DNA of 64,000 nt from Bradyrhizobium sp. ARR65 (GTDB taxonomy: Bacteria > Pseudomonadota > Alphaproteobacteria > Rhizobiales > Xanthobacteraceae), in NCBI RefSeq assembly GCF_000472385.1, contig NZ_AWZU01000010.1, positions 124,221 through 188,220 of the forward strand, in the 5' to 3' direction. The position numbers were made by a program, and so were the translations under genes. Under the pieces are notes generated by a model. It made no database searches. It was not told where the DNA came from and worked only from the letters and a program-made list of their open reading frames with translations. Positions 26,435-34,697 of the stretch are shown here, one piece after another. The first letter of the stretch is position 1, and every line of letters begins with the position of its first letter.

Positions 26435-26941
26435 TCACAGCCAATCGCGATTCTTGACGAAAAGATCGTAGAACAAACGATTATGGAAGTAGATCACTCT
26501 AGGCGCTGGGTAATACGGATCATTGTAATGCAACATGTCTTCTACCAGACCAGTCAACACTATCATATGCCCGACGGCTAGTATTTCGGAGCATAACGGC
26601 CGACGCAGCATAGCCAAAATTGGCCCTCGTGCGATCAACGTCTCTGCAATAAAATCGCGCGTAAATCCGTCTTCTGGCTGTTCGAGCCGCTCTAATCCTT
26701 CGGTGCGCGCCAACCAGTCAAGCTGGTCATAGTGGATGCCTACGTCGGCCCGCCAAACGGAAGGCAGACCCAGCCGAGGCCCCGGGCGAAAGTAGTAGGA
26801 CAGCATACAAACGCAAGCATACCAACAACCGTTATTCCCACGCGGTTGTATATCTCCGGCATAGTTTCGTCCCATGTTCAATTGGCCGTCATAGCCATGT
26901 TGTTGCCAGACAAGCGGAACCTCCAGCACTACGTTTGGCAT
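26435..26941 (-). CDS. Papain-like cysteine protease, candidate T6SS effector
   Basis: The 168-residue product has a papain-fold triad: Cys39 in NNGCWYACVCML, His125 in AVGHMIVLTG and Asp141 (or Asn140) in HYNDPYY. This order and spacing resemble AvrRpt2/C39-like peptidases (CWYA...GHMIVLTG...NDPYY). There is no signal peptide. The ATG follows GGGGGAGCTGTAG, and the start overlaps the end of a small upstream frame. It lies inside the tss gene cluster, between tssG and tagH, which suits a T6SS-delivered cargo such as an amidase or protease. No immunity gene is obvious next to it, so the target could be eukaryotic. Confidence 0.72.
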   Translation of the reverse strand: MPNVVLEVPLVWQQHGYDGQLNMGRNYAGDIQPRGNNGCWYACVCMLSYYFRPGPRLGLPSVWRADVGIHYDQLDWLARTEGLERLEQPEDGFTRDFIAETLIARGPILAMLRRPLCSEILAVGHMIVLTGLVEDMLHYNDPYYPAPRVIYFHNRLFYDLFVKNRDWL

Positions 26942-27216
26942 TCTACAGCTCCCCCAAATTTACCAGCGAGCCAGGCAAACAGCGTGCCGAACGGCTTTAG
27001 CGCCAGCCGCCGGTAGCCATGCCTACTCACAAGACTTGGCGTGAACGAGATGGCTCTCAAGGCCCGGCGGGCGCGCACCGGCTCGTGGCTGGGATCGATG
27101 CGTAACACGATCTCCGCGACCTCGCGTCAGTCCGCGCTCTCTGCATCCGCATCCAAGAGGCGCATGCAGGTGACGGCGTGCTTGGGATCGTCAGGGTCGG
27201 CTCGGTGCGGTAGCAT
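26929..27216 (-). pseudogene. Small basic protein gene with an in-frame TGA
   Basis: A good ribosome-binding site (GGGGGAG, 6 bases) precedes the ATG at 27216. Thirty codons later an in-frame TGA (27129-27127) interrupts the frame. It then continues for 65 codons with protein-like sequence (REVAEIVLRIDPSHEPVRARRAL...PFGTLFAWLAGKFGGAV) and ends in a TAG that overlaps the start of the cysteine protease. One base change would restore a 95-residue basic protein. No family is recognised. Adjacency to a putative effector suggests a former chaperone, adaptor or immunity partner. A sequencing error or programmed readthrough is possible. Confidence 0.5.
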
Positions 27217-27380
27217 AGCAGTCTCCCCCGTCATGGAAGCCATTGGAGCGCAGCCGGTCCCTATGGCAATCTCTAACCGGGTTGACCGCGGCTCCCGCCC
27301 CTGATCCATGACGCGCCATGATGGTCCAGTTTCCCGTCATCGCGAGTGATCTTCACCATTTGCGAATAGCTCGAAATCGA

Positions 27381-28367
27381 TCACAATAGAACAAGGCTTC
27401 CGGTTCCCTTGGGCGGGTCGATCCATGTCGTCCAGCCTAATTTTCCTTCGCCCAAAGTCCATTCCGGCGTGTGCCCGAGGTCTAGTTCTAGCTGGAGATC
27501 CCATGCCAAAGGCTCGCGCAGAATAAAGCTAATGAGACGGCAAAGGATGGTGTTGCTCTCGCAACCGGGTAGCAGCGATCGAAACTGCAGCTGGTTGAGC
27601 GGGCCGAGGCAAAGCCGGAATTTGCCCACGACATCAGGCATGGTTTCGCCAGCGAGGGTATCAACGCCGAGTTCAAGACCAGGCCGGCCAAGACGCCACT
27701 GCGCCTCCTCTGGAATGTCGATCTCGCGCCAGATGAATTCCTCCACCCGGGCCGGAACGTTGAGATGACTGGAAATCAAGCCAGCCACGAGCTTGGCCGA
27801 CCGGCTGCACAAGGCAAGGACGCCGGCATGCGGCAGCAGCCGTGCCCGCCATTCCCGTTGTTTGGCTGTGTCTTCCCCGGGCATGAGCGCAAAGAGTGCA
27901 CCGATCAGCACCGAGATCGCGTCGGTTGCGCCCTCCTCGAACCGCAAATGGTGACGGTAGTACCGCCCGATCCGCAGCAGCAGGCTGATCAGACGGTGAT
28001 TGAAAAAATCAAAAAAATCGCCAACTGATCCCATGCCGTCCGCGTGCATGACCCATTCGGTGTAGAAGGGCGGCAGCGGCGATGAGGGACCATGCAACCC
28101 GAGGAAGTTGACATCTACCTCCATGCGCTCGCCGGCGGCCCTGACCTGTCTGACGTCCGCGATCTCTTCGGCAGGAAAGCCAAGCGTCGGCGCCGCGCGA
28201 AAGCGCACCGCCTCCCGCGCGGGATCGTCGGTGGACCCGATCGGGGGAGCGTCGCTGAAGCGCCGCTCGAGAAGCGCGGCGAGCGAGAAGAATCCGCAAG
28301 CGGAAAGCTCATCGCGTTCGCCGAGTGCGGTCAGAGCGGCGTGATTGATCCGCTTCTCGCTGGCCAT
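27381..28367 (-). CDS. tssG: TssG, T6SS baseplate wedge protein
   Basis: The 328-residue product has the ImpH/TssG pattern: FFSLAALLERRFSDAPPIG near the N-terminus, EIADVRQVRAAGERMEVDVNFLGLHGPSSPLPPFYTEW, and a C-terminal LGHTPEWTLGEGKLGWTTWIDPP. The start overlaps the tssF end by 37 bp. TssG forms the baseplate wedge with TssF and TssE. Confidence 0.94.
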   Translation of the reverse strand: MASEKRINHAALTALGERDELSACGFFSLAALLERRFSDAPPIGSTDDPAREAVRFRAAPTLGFPAEEIADVRQVRAAGERMEVDVNFLGLHGPSSPLPPFYTEWVMHADGMGSVGDFFDFFNHRLISLLLRIGRYYRHHLRFEEGATDAISVLIGALFALMPGEDTAKQREWRARLLPHAGVLALCSRSAKLVAGLISSHLNVPARVEEFIWREIDIPEEAQWRLGRPGLELGVDTLAGETMPDVVGKFRLCLGPLNQLQFRSLLPGCESNTILCRLISFILREPLAWDLQLELDLGHTPEWTLGEGKLGWTTWIDPPKGTGSLVLL

Positions 28368-30079
28368 ATGTAGCGTGCGTTGCTTTCCGTGCCGCGGACC
28401 GAAAACCGGTGCAGCATGTTGATGCCGGCGAACGTTGCGAAGAATGCGTCAAGTACCGACCCGAACAGGAACAATTCGCCCTCACCACCGATTTTGCTGT
28501 CGATCACGGCCAATTCGATATTTCGCATGCGGATCGGGGCGCCCCGCACCACGTGATCCGTATCGGTGGTCACAAACTGGTCGAGGCCTTCGAGCAACAA
28601 TTCCAGGCGGCGACGCGCCTGCACGTCATAGACTGCACGGAAGTCGTAGCTGGCGAGAACGGTCCGCAACGTACCGATGTCGGCCATGGCGCCGTAGTTG
28701 CGCGCCAGATTGGCCGTCAGCCGCCGCAACAAACCATCACTAACCGGTGGCGGCACTTCTGCAACCACTGCCGTGATGTTGGAAAAGGTGACCGAGCGAG
28801 GCGTGTCAGAGGTCGGCAGGTCCACGCTACCGATAGGCAACCGGTCGGCGATGGGTCCGTTGGAGCAGGTCAATTGCAGCGATGCGACGTCGATCGGCGG
28901 ATGCTGGCCGATGTCGAGCCGGTCGACGAAGCTCACATAGTGATCGACGCCCCGGCCGACCACCGCCGGCCGGATACGCTCGCGAAAGTAACGGCGGTTG
29001 CGCTCGGCGCCGGGCAGATCGTGGCGCAACAGATCGAACTGCTCGAACTCGATTCGTTCTGGACGGCCTTGCACATAGCCGGTCACACCATCGACGGATC
29101 GGATTGAGAAGTTCGGCCCTCCCGAGGCAAGCACACGGTATTCGGTCTTCGTCCGATTCAGCCGAATTGGCGAGGCCTCATGGCTGAAGACGTTGATTGC
29201 TGGCGTGCAGTTCAAGCAAATCTGGCCCTTGCCGACGCGCAACTGGGCGGGGAACGGCCGCCGAAACTCAAGGCTGAGCCTGCACTGGGTCTCCGTGTGG
29301 GCTGCGAGCGGCTCGAGACCAGACAGTTCGACGTAGAGAAATTTCGACGGGTAGCTCACATACTCCTGAATGAGCCGGAATCCTGAGAAGGCGTTGCGCG
29401 GCCATGGCAAAACCGCTTCGTCATCGCAAAAGCCGACCGGCGCAAGCTGTGCTGGGCCGATGGCGGCGACCTGTCGATCCGCCAGCGTAACGGTTCCCTG
29501 CGAGACGTGGCGGCAAAGCCAGGCCAACAGGCAGCGCCCCACTTGCGGCTCGCGCTCGGTCGAGAAGAAGAGGCGAAGCCGACCATTCTTGAGGCATGAC
29601 AGGTTTTGCTGGCCGGTTGCTTTGATACCCAGCGTTAGCCGGGCCGAACTCATCCGGTTCTCGAGCTGAACGTCGTTGATCTCCAGCGGCAGCACGTCAA
29701 TCGCGTAGCAGGTGACAAACGTGCAGTTCGTTCCCTCGATCGGCTGCGAGCGGACGCTCGTGCCGGCCGGCACGTTCAGGCTCGCGGCGCTCGCCGATGA
29801 CTTCAAGGCAAATGCCAGAGTCGTAATGGGCGGCAGAGCTTGAAGATATTGCGGCCATACCATCCGCAATAAACTATGGACGAATTCGGGAAATTCGTCG
29901 TCCAGCTTTTGGCGCAGCCGCGCGACAAGGAAGGCGAAGCCTTCGAGCAACCGCTCGACGTCGGGATCAGTGGCATCCCGGCCAAGAAAGGGCGCAAGCT
30001 TCGGATTGGCTAGAGCGAAGTCGATGCCGAGCTCGCGCAGATAGGACAGCTCGTCCTCGTAATAGGGATTAAGAGCCAC
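28331..30079 (-). CDS. tssF: TssF, T6SS baseplate wedge protein
   Basis: This 582-residue protein begins MALNPYYEDELSYLRELGIDFALANPKLAPFLG, the hallmark TssF/VasA N-terminus. FAFLVARLRQKLDDEFPEF follows, and the C-terminal part has LRRLTANLARNYGAMADI and FLFGSVLDAFFATFAGINMLHRFSVR. It lies 7 bp downstream of tssE. Confidence 0.95.
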   Translation of the reverse strand: MALNPYYEDELSYLRELGIDFALANPKLAPFLGRDATDPDVERLLEGFAFLVARLRQKLDDEFPEFVHSLLRMVWPQYLQALPPITTLAFALKSSASAASLNVPAGTSVRSQPIEGTNCTFVTCYAIDVLPLEINDVQLENRMSSARLTLGIKATGQQNLSCLKNGRLRLFFSTEREPQVGRCLLAWLCRHVSQGTVTLADRQVAAIGPAQLAPVGFCDDEAVLPWPRNAFSGFRLIQEYVSYPSKFLYVELSGLEPLAAHTETQCRLSLEFRRPFPAQLRVGKGQICLNCTPAINVFSHEASPIRLNRTKTEYRVLASGGPNFSIRSVDGVTGYVQGRPERIEFEQFDLLRHDLPGAERNRRYFRERIRPAVVGRGVDHYVSFVDRLDIGQHPPIDVASLQLTCSNGPIADRLPIGSVDLPTSDTPRSVTFSNITAVVAEVPPPVSDGLLRRLTANLARNYGAMADIGTLRTVLASYDFRAVYDVQARRRLELLLEGLDQFVTTDTDHVVRGAPIRMRNIELAVIDSKIGGEGELFLFGSVLDAFFATFAGINMLHRFSVRGTESNARYIWPARSGSITPL

Positions 30080-30086
30080 CGCCGCC

Positions 30087-30482
30087 TCAGCCCTTCACCC
30101 GAACGTGCTTCTCGACGATGGTATCAAAGGAGATAGGCTCGATTTGGTCGTTGTAATCGAGCGTAGCGTTGACCTGAAAACTCAGCTGCAGCGGGTTGTC
30201 GGGATCGGCATGAAAGCGGATCGAAACATTCTTCAGGCGCGGCTCAAACACCTCAATCTGCTTCTTGAGCGAATGGGCGAGCGCGCGCACCGCCTCGGCT
30301 CCCTGCCCGACCGCCTCGTTAAGGTCGGGCATCCCGAAATCCGGCCGTGTTTCGCAGCAGCCCTGCCGCGAGTTCAGAACCCGACGTAAGTTTTCCAGGA
30401 CGCTTGCCCGGAGACGGTCGAACGCCCCCTGATTCGTTGCCGTCCCGTCCTCCAAGCGCTCCATAAGGCTGCGGTCGAACAT
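30087..30482 (-). CDS. tssE: TssE, gp25-like T6SS baseplate protein
   Basis: The 131-residue product is of the GPW/gp25 family: FDRSLMERLEDG at the start, then SVLENLRRVLNSRQGCCETRPDFGMPDLN and IEVFEPRLKNVSIRFHAD. TssE corresponds to phage gp25 and starts sheath polymerisation. It lies 13 bp after tssC. Confidence 0.94.
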   Translation of the reverse strand: MFDRSLMERLEDGTATNQGAFDRLRASVLENLRRVLNSRQGCCETRPDFGMPDLNEAVGQGAEAVRALAHSLKKQIEVFEPRLKNVSIRFHADPDNPLQLSFQVNATLDYNDQIEPISFDTIVEKHVRVKG

Positions 30483-30495
30483 CGCCTACCCACCT

Positions 30496-31980
30496 CTATT
30501 TCTTGTCGAGCTTACCCTTGAGCGTCAAAGCAAAATCAGCGCCCATGTACTTTAAGTGTGGAACGACGGCGATACCGACGCGATACCAACCCGGTTCACC
30601 TTCGACGTCCTCGACGATGATCTCGGCCTTTCGCAAAGGCCGCCGCGAGCGTACCTCTGCCGACGGATTCTCCTGGTCGGCGACATACTGACGAATCCAG
30701 TTGTTCAGCTCGTCTTGCAACTCTTCCCTGCTCTTCCACGAGCCGATGTTCTCGCGCTGCAGTACCTTGATGTAGTGCGCGAACCGGTTGATAATGAACA
30801 TGTAAGGCAGCTGGCTGCCGAGCTTATAGTTGAGTTCGGCCGTCTTGCCTTCTTGGGTGTTACCGAAATACTTCGGCTTCTGCACAGAATTTGCCGAGAA
30901 GAAAGCGGCATTGTCAGAACCCTTGCGCATGGTCAGCGCGATGAATCCCTGCTCGGCGAGTTCGAACTCGCGCCGATCCGAGATGAGAACCTCGGTCGGC
31001 ACCTTGGTCTGCAATTGCCCCATCGCCTCATAGGTATGCAGATTGAGGTCCTCAACCGCCCCGCCCGATTGCGGGCCGATAATGTTCGGGCACCAGCGAT
31101 ATTTGGCAAAGCTCTCGGTTAAGCGCGTCGCGAAGGCAAAAGCGGCGTTGCCCCACAGGTAATTGTCGGTTTCACCATGTAAGGTCTCCTCGTAATTAAA
31201 CGCCTTCACCGGAACCGTGTCTGGACCATAGGGTAAGCGCAGCAGGAAGCGCGGTAACGTCAGGCCGAAATAGCGAGCGTCCTCGCTTTCGCGGAACGAG
31301 TTCCACTTGGCATATTTTGGTCCCTCGAACACCGATTGCAGGTCCTTCAGACCCGCGATCTCCTCATGATGTTCGAGGCCGAACATTTCCGGGGCAGCAG
31401 AGGCAATGACTGGTGCATGCGACATGGCGGCCACCGCGCTCATATACCGCATGAGCTTAACGTCTTGGCTGCCGCTACCAAACTCGTAAGCCGATATCAT
31501 GGCGGCGACAGGCTGGCCGCCGAACTGGCCGTACTCTGCCGTGTAGACGTGCTTGTACAGGCCGGACTTGACTATCTCGGGGCTGTCCTCGAAGTCGGTG
31601 AGCAGTTCATCCTTGCTGACGCTGAGGATTTCCACCTTAATGTTCTGACGGAAATCGGTGCGGTCGACCATGAACTTCAGTCCGCGCCAGGCCGACTCGA
31701 GCCGTTGGAACTCGTCCGTGTGCAGCACATGGTCGAGCTGGGCCGAGATTTTGCGATCGATCTCGGCGATCATCTGATCGATGAGCGCGTTGTTGACCTG
31801 TTCGTCGGCACGGTTCGGTTTGATGAGCTCGGCGAGGAAAGCTGCGACGCCCCGCCGGGCGAGGTCGTAGCCCTCGTCGCGCGGGGTGATCCTGGTTTCG
31901 GCGAGGACTTGATCAACCAGCGAAAGGTCAGTGGCCGTGGTGGCGACTTCGGCCGGCTGCTGCGCGCATGTATCGGTCAT
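30496..31980 (-). CDS. tssC: TssC, T6SS contractile sheath large subunit
   Basis: The product is 494 residues from the ATG at 31980 (a TTG seven codons upstream is less likely, since a GAGGGCGG ribosome-binding site fits the ATG). Family features include IDQMIAEIDRKISAQLDHVLH, LESAWRGLKFMVDRTDFRQNIKVEIL and EYGQFGGQPVAAMISAYEF. The C-terminal handshake region (EPGWYRVGIAVVPHLKYMGADFALTLKGKLDKK) is intact. TssC and TssB form the sheath around Hcp. No recycling ATPase (TssH) is encoded nearby. Confidence 0.95.
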   Translation of the reverse strand: MTDTCAQQPAEVATTATDLSLVDQVLAETRITPRDEGYDLARRGVAAFLAELIKPNRADEQVNNALIDQMIAEIDRKISAQLDHVLHTDEFQRLESAWRGLKFMVDRTDFRQNIKVEILSVSKDELLTDFEDSPEIVKSGLYKHVYTAEYGQFGGQPVAAMISAYEFGSGSQDVKLMRYMSAVAAMSHAPVIASAAPEMFGLEHHEEIAGLKDLQSVFEGPKYAKWNSFRESEDARYFGLTLPRFLLRLPYGPDTVPVKAFNYEETLHGETDNYLWGNAAFAFATRLTESFAKYRWCPNIIGPQSGGAVEDLNLHTYEAMGQLQTKVPTEVLISDRREFELAEQGFIALTMRKGSDNAAFFSANSVQKPKYFGNTQEGKTAELNYKLGSQLPYMFIINRFAHYIKVLQRENIGSWKSREELQDELNNWIRQYVADQENPSAEVRSRRPLRKAEIIVEDVEGEPGWYRVGIAVVPHLKYMGADFALTLKGKLDKK

Positions 31981-32016
31981 ACCGCCCTCGCTCCTCAACA
32001 CAGCTCGCTGATCTGC

Positions 32017-32508
32017 TCATTCGCTCTTGCTGGTGAGCTCGCTCAAGAGTCGCGGCCGCGCCCCGTGGTCTTCAAGCAGAGTCTGAATGGCTTTACGGAA
32101 ACTCGGCACATTGCCGAGTGGGCTCTTCAGGGCGATCAGGGCCGCACGCAATTCGATCAAGGCGCGCAGTTCGGGGATTTGCTCTGCGACACGCTCGGGT
32201 TCAAAATCCTTCAGGCTCTCAAACTTCAGGGACACGGACAGCTTGTCGGCCGCAGACTGATCGTCGAGCCTATTCTCAGCGGCGATATTAAGAGTCAGTT
32301 CCTGGCTTTTGACAACCTCATTGAAATTGTCTTTATCGATATTGACGAGCTCGCGCTCCTCAATCGGGCGGTCATCGGCCCGGCCGGTGAAGTCGCCCAA
32401 AACCAACAATTTGAGCGGCAGCTCGACATCCTCCTTGAGGTTGCCCGTTGCCGGCTTGAAGCGAATATTGATGCGCTCCTTTGGAGCGACCGAGCTTTCC
32501 TGTGCCAT
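32017..32508 (-). CDS. tssB: TssB, T6SS contractile sheath small subunit
   Basis: The 163-residue product begins MAQESSVAPKERINIRFKPATG and contains LPLKLLVLGDFTGRADDRPIEERELVNIDKDNFNEVV, typical of TssB/VipA. The C-terminal helix region (PLGNVPSFRKAIQTLLED) carries the contacts for TssC. The ATG follows AACGGAGCTGAT. Confidence 0.95.
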   Translation of the reverse strand: MAQESSVAPKERINIRFKPATGNLKEDVELPLKLLVLGDFTGRADDRPIEERELVNIDKDNFNEVVKSQELTLNIAAENRLDDQSAADKLSVSLKFESLKDFEPERVAEQIPELRALIELRAALIALKSPLGNVPSFRKAIQTLLEDHGARPRLLSELTSKSE

Positions 32509-32545
32509 ATCAGCTCCGTTAGGACTTTGTTCCTGACAACATCAG

Positions 32546-34150
32546 CTAGCGACCGAGTTGGCTCGCGCGTGCAATATCGATGCCTGCGACCCGTGTTCGG
32601 ATTTGCTCGAGCGCGGCGCGACGGCGCGGCTCGTCAAACATTTGCTGCGAGTCGGAATGGATTATCGCACGAAAGCGCAATTCGGCGACGTCGAGCGCGA
32701 GCACAGGCTCCCAGCTTTCGAGGTTGCGCTCGGCGATCACCTCCTCCATATGCTCCAGCAGCGGGATGGCGGTTGTGACGAAGCCGGTTTCGACGCAGAA
32801 ACGTGCTTGCGCAAGCTGGCCCACGAACCGCGCTCTTTCCCCAGTCGCGCCATTCAGCGCACGAGACAGCTTCTCGAGTGCGGCCTGCGGCTGCCCGCCG
32901 CCGACGAGCCTGTGTGCCTCGACAAGCGCTTCGTCGACAGGATCACGGCCCGGCGACACGTCCGCACCACCCACGGCGGCCCAGGCACGCGTGTCCTCAT
33001 CCGCGAACGGCCCGCCGTCGTTGAACTGAAATTCCAAGATCCGCGGATAGCGTGTGACCAGCAGAGCTACGCTTGCGCGCACCGCCGCGACCGCCGGCTC
33101 AAAGAGCGGCCCCATTTTCTCCAGCGCTTGGGCAGCATGGCGGTGAGCGTCGACCCAGAATGGTGCCGTCCAGACGAACTCTTCGGCCAAATTCACGACA
33201 TCGGCGTGCTGACCGGCCGCTATCTTGGCTTCTAACGCTGCGATATTATCCGCAGGCGGAAATATCGTCGTGCGGCCAGCCGTATCAGGTGGCAGGGCGT
33301 CAAAGCGCATCCAGGAGCCGACGCGATTGAGCAGATAGACCTTCGGGTCTGTGAGCGACGTGACGCGCCGGACGGCCGCAGCTTGCCGCAGCATATCAGG
33401 CAAGCGGTCGATAAAGCCGGCCCAGTTGCCATCGGCGCCCGCGGGTAATGCTGAATCCGGTGCAGCCGGTTGAGTCTCGCCAACCGGCAGAGTGGATACG
33501 GCGGGCCCGGCAGCAGCCTCATCTGCACCTTGCGCCGGCTCAGCCACACGTTCCGTAGCCACGGCGATTGCGCGCTTGGCTTCTTCGTAGTGCGGTTGCA
33601 GCGTCGTCAATAACTCGCCCAAAGAGGCTTGCTCATTGACCAACTTGTCGCGCAGCTGGCGATCGAGATCGTCCAGCGCCTCATAGGCAGCGAGCACGGC
33701 CGGATACTCGGTTTCGATAGGTGCATTCTCGCCCACCTCCGGTCCAACGCGACCAACGAGCCAATCGATCGCACCGACCCGCGCCCGTTCCCGTTTGATC
33801 GGCGGAAAGAGCCCGTCCCAATGCGCGTCCACCATGCCGCGCAGAACGCCTAAACCGACGGCAAGGCCCTGGTATCCTGTGCTCCGAAACAGACCATAGG
33901 TGGCCCAACAGGCGACCAGAATGTCTTTCGACTGGTTCGCCAGGATATGGAGCGACAGCGTACTGACTTTGCTCCAATCAACAGCAGCTGGTCCGTTGGC
34001 GTCCATGCGCCGCACCTCGGCTTCGAGCCGTTCGAATTCGGCCGTAGCACGGACATTCATGCCGGCGGGCGCGGGACCCGACACAGGCGCAGCACCGCAG
34101 CGCGCACGTGCATCGATGTCGTCTCGAGCCGCCACCCAATGGTCAATCAT
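32546..34150 (-). CDS. tssA: TssA, T6SS baseplate/sheath cap protein
   Basis: The 534-residue product has an ImpA_N domain (residues about 40-150: GLAVGLGVLRGMVDAHWDGLFPP), an Ala-rich linker and a C-terminal VasJ/TssA-like domain (about 320-530: LALDVAELRFRAIIH, RRRAALEQIRTRVAGIDIARASQLGR). It is the first gene of the tssA-B-C-E-F-G unit and has a NifA/RpoN-type promoter about 170-260 bp upstream. The ATG at 34150 is used because the region around residue 1 (MIDHWVAARDDID) already looks protein-like. Confidence 0.92.
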   Translation of the reverse strand: MIDHWVAARDDIDARARCGAAPVSGPAPAGMNVRATAEFERLEAEVRRMDANGPAAVDWSKVSTLSLHILANQSKDILVACWATYGLFRSTGYQGLAVGLGVLRGMVDAHWDGLFPPIKRERARVGAIDWLVGRVGPEVGENAPIETEYPAVLAAYEALDDLDRQLRDKLVNEQASLGELLTTLQPHYEEAKRAIAVATERVAEPAQGADEAAAGPAVSTLPVGETQPAAPDSALPAGADGNWAGFIDRLPDMLRQAAAVRRVTSLTDPKVYLLNRVGSWMRFDALPPDTAGRTTIFPPADNIAALEAKIAAGQHADVVNLAEEFVWTAPFWVDAHRHAAQALEKMGPLFEPAVAAVRASVALLVTRYPRILEFQFNDGGPFADEDTRAWAAVGGADVSPGRDPVDEALVEAHRLVGGGQPQAALEKLSRALNGATGERARFVGQLAQARFCVETGFVTTAIPLLEHMEEVIAERNLESWEPVLALDVAELRFRAIIHSDSQQMFDEPRRRAALEQIRTRVAGIDIARASQLGR

Positions 34151-34315
34151 TGTGACAAGACCATACGCGACCGCGCATTGCGCCGGATCGCGGTATTCGG
34201 ACAGTCAAACATCGTACCCGCTGCATACAATAAGCCCGCAGACGACACTCTTGTAAGCCGCCACTGTCCCCTCTTTCCGCAAGCGCTGCTTGATTACGTT
34301 CCTGTTTCACCTCTC

Positions 34316-34332
34316 GTTCAAACCTTGTGCCA
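34316..34332 (-). promoter_or_regulatory. Sigma-54 -24/-12-like promoter of the tssA operon
   Basis: On the minus strand it reads TGGCACAAGGTTTGAAC. The -24 part is perfect. The -12 part is TTGA instead of TTGC, a known weaker variant. Its position matches the vgrG and tagH promoters relative to their upstream sites. Confidence 0.6.
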
Positions 34333-34395
34333 GTTGCAATGACTTGATTTGCAAAAGCGATTTTCTCAATCGGAGGCGTCACGGTCCCGACAGGA

Positions 34396-34411
34396 TGTTG
34401 CAAACCCGACA
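34396..34411 (-). promoter_or_regulatory. NifA upstream activator site for the tssA operon
   Basis: TGTTGCAAACCCGACA (+ strand) is a perfect TGT-N10-ACA, 64 bp upstream of the -24 element. It matches the tagH and vgrG sites at TGTT and GACA, and its minus-strand form fits TGT-N4-T-N5-ACA. Confidence 0.72.
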
Positions 34412-34697
34412 TCAGAAGCCTTGGCCATGGCTCTTAGGTCGGCTCAGTCATCAGCCCTAAGGAGACTAGGGCTTAGGAAACCGGGCCGCGCGCTCGCCTC
34501 GCGAAACTTCGGAAGAAGAAGATGAGACGAAGACTTTTAACTCGGTACGTCGATGGATCGTTGGAACATCTGATGTCGTACGCGACTTTAAGCGCACTTC
34601 CGACTTGAGACGCAGCCAGTATTGGATGATGGCTCAAGTGAGTTCTCGCGTAGCTCGGAGCAACTGATGAACGATGGTGAGCCTGGACCGTCAACTA

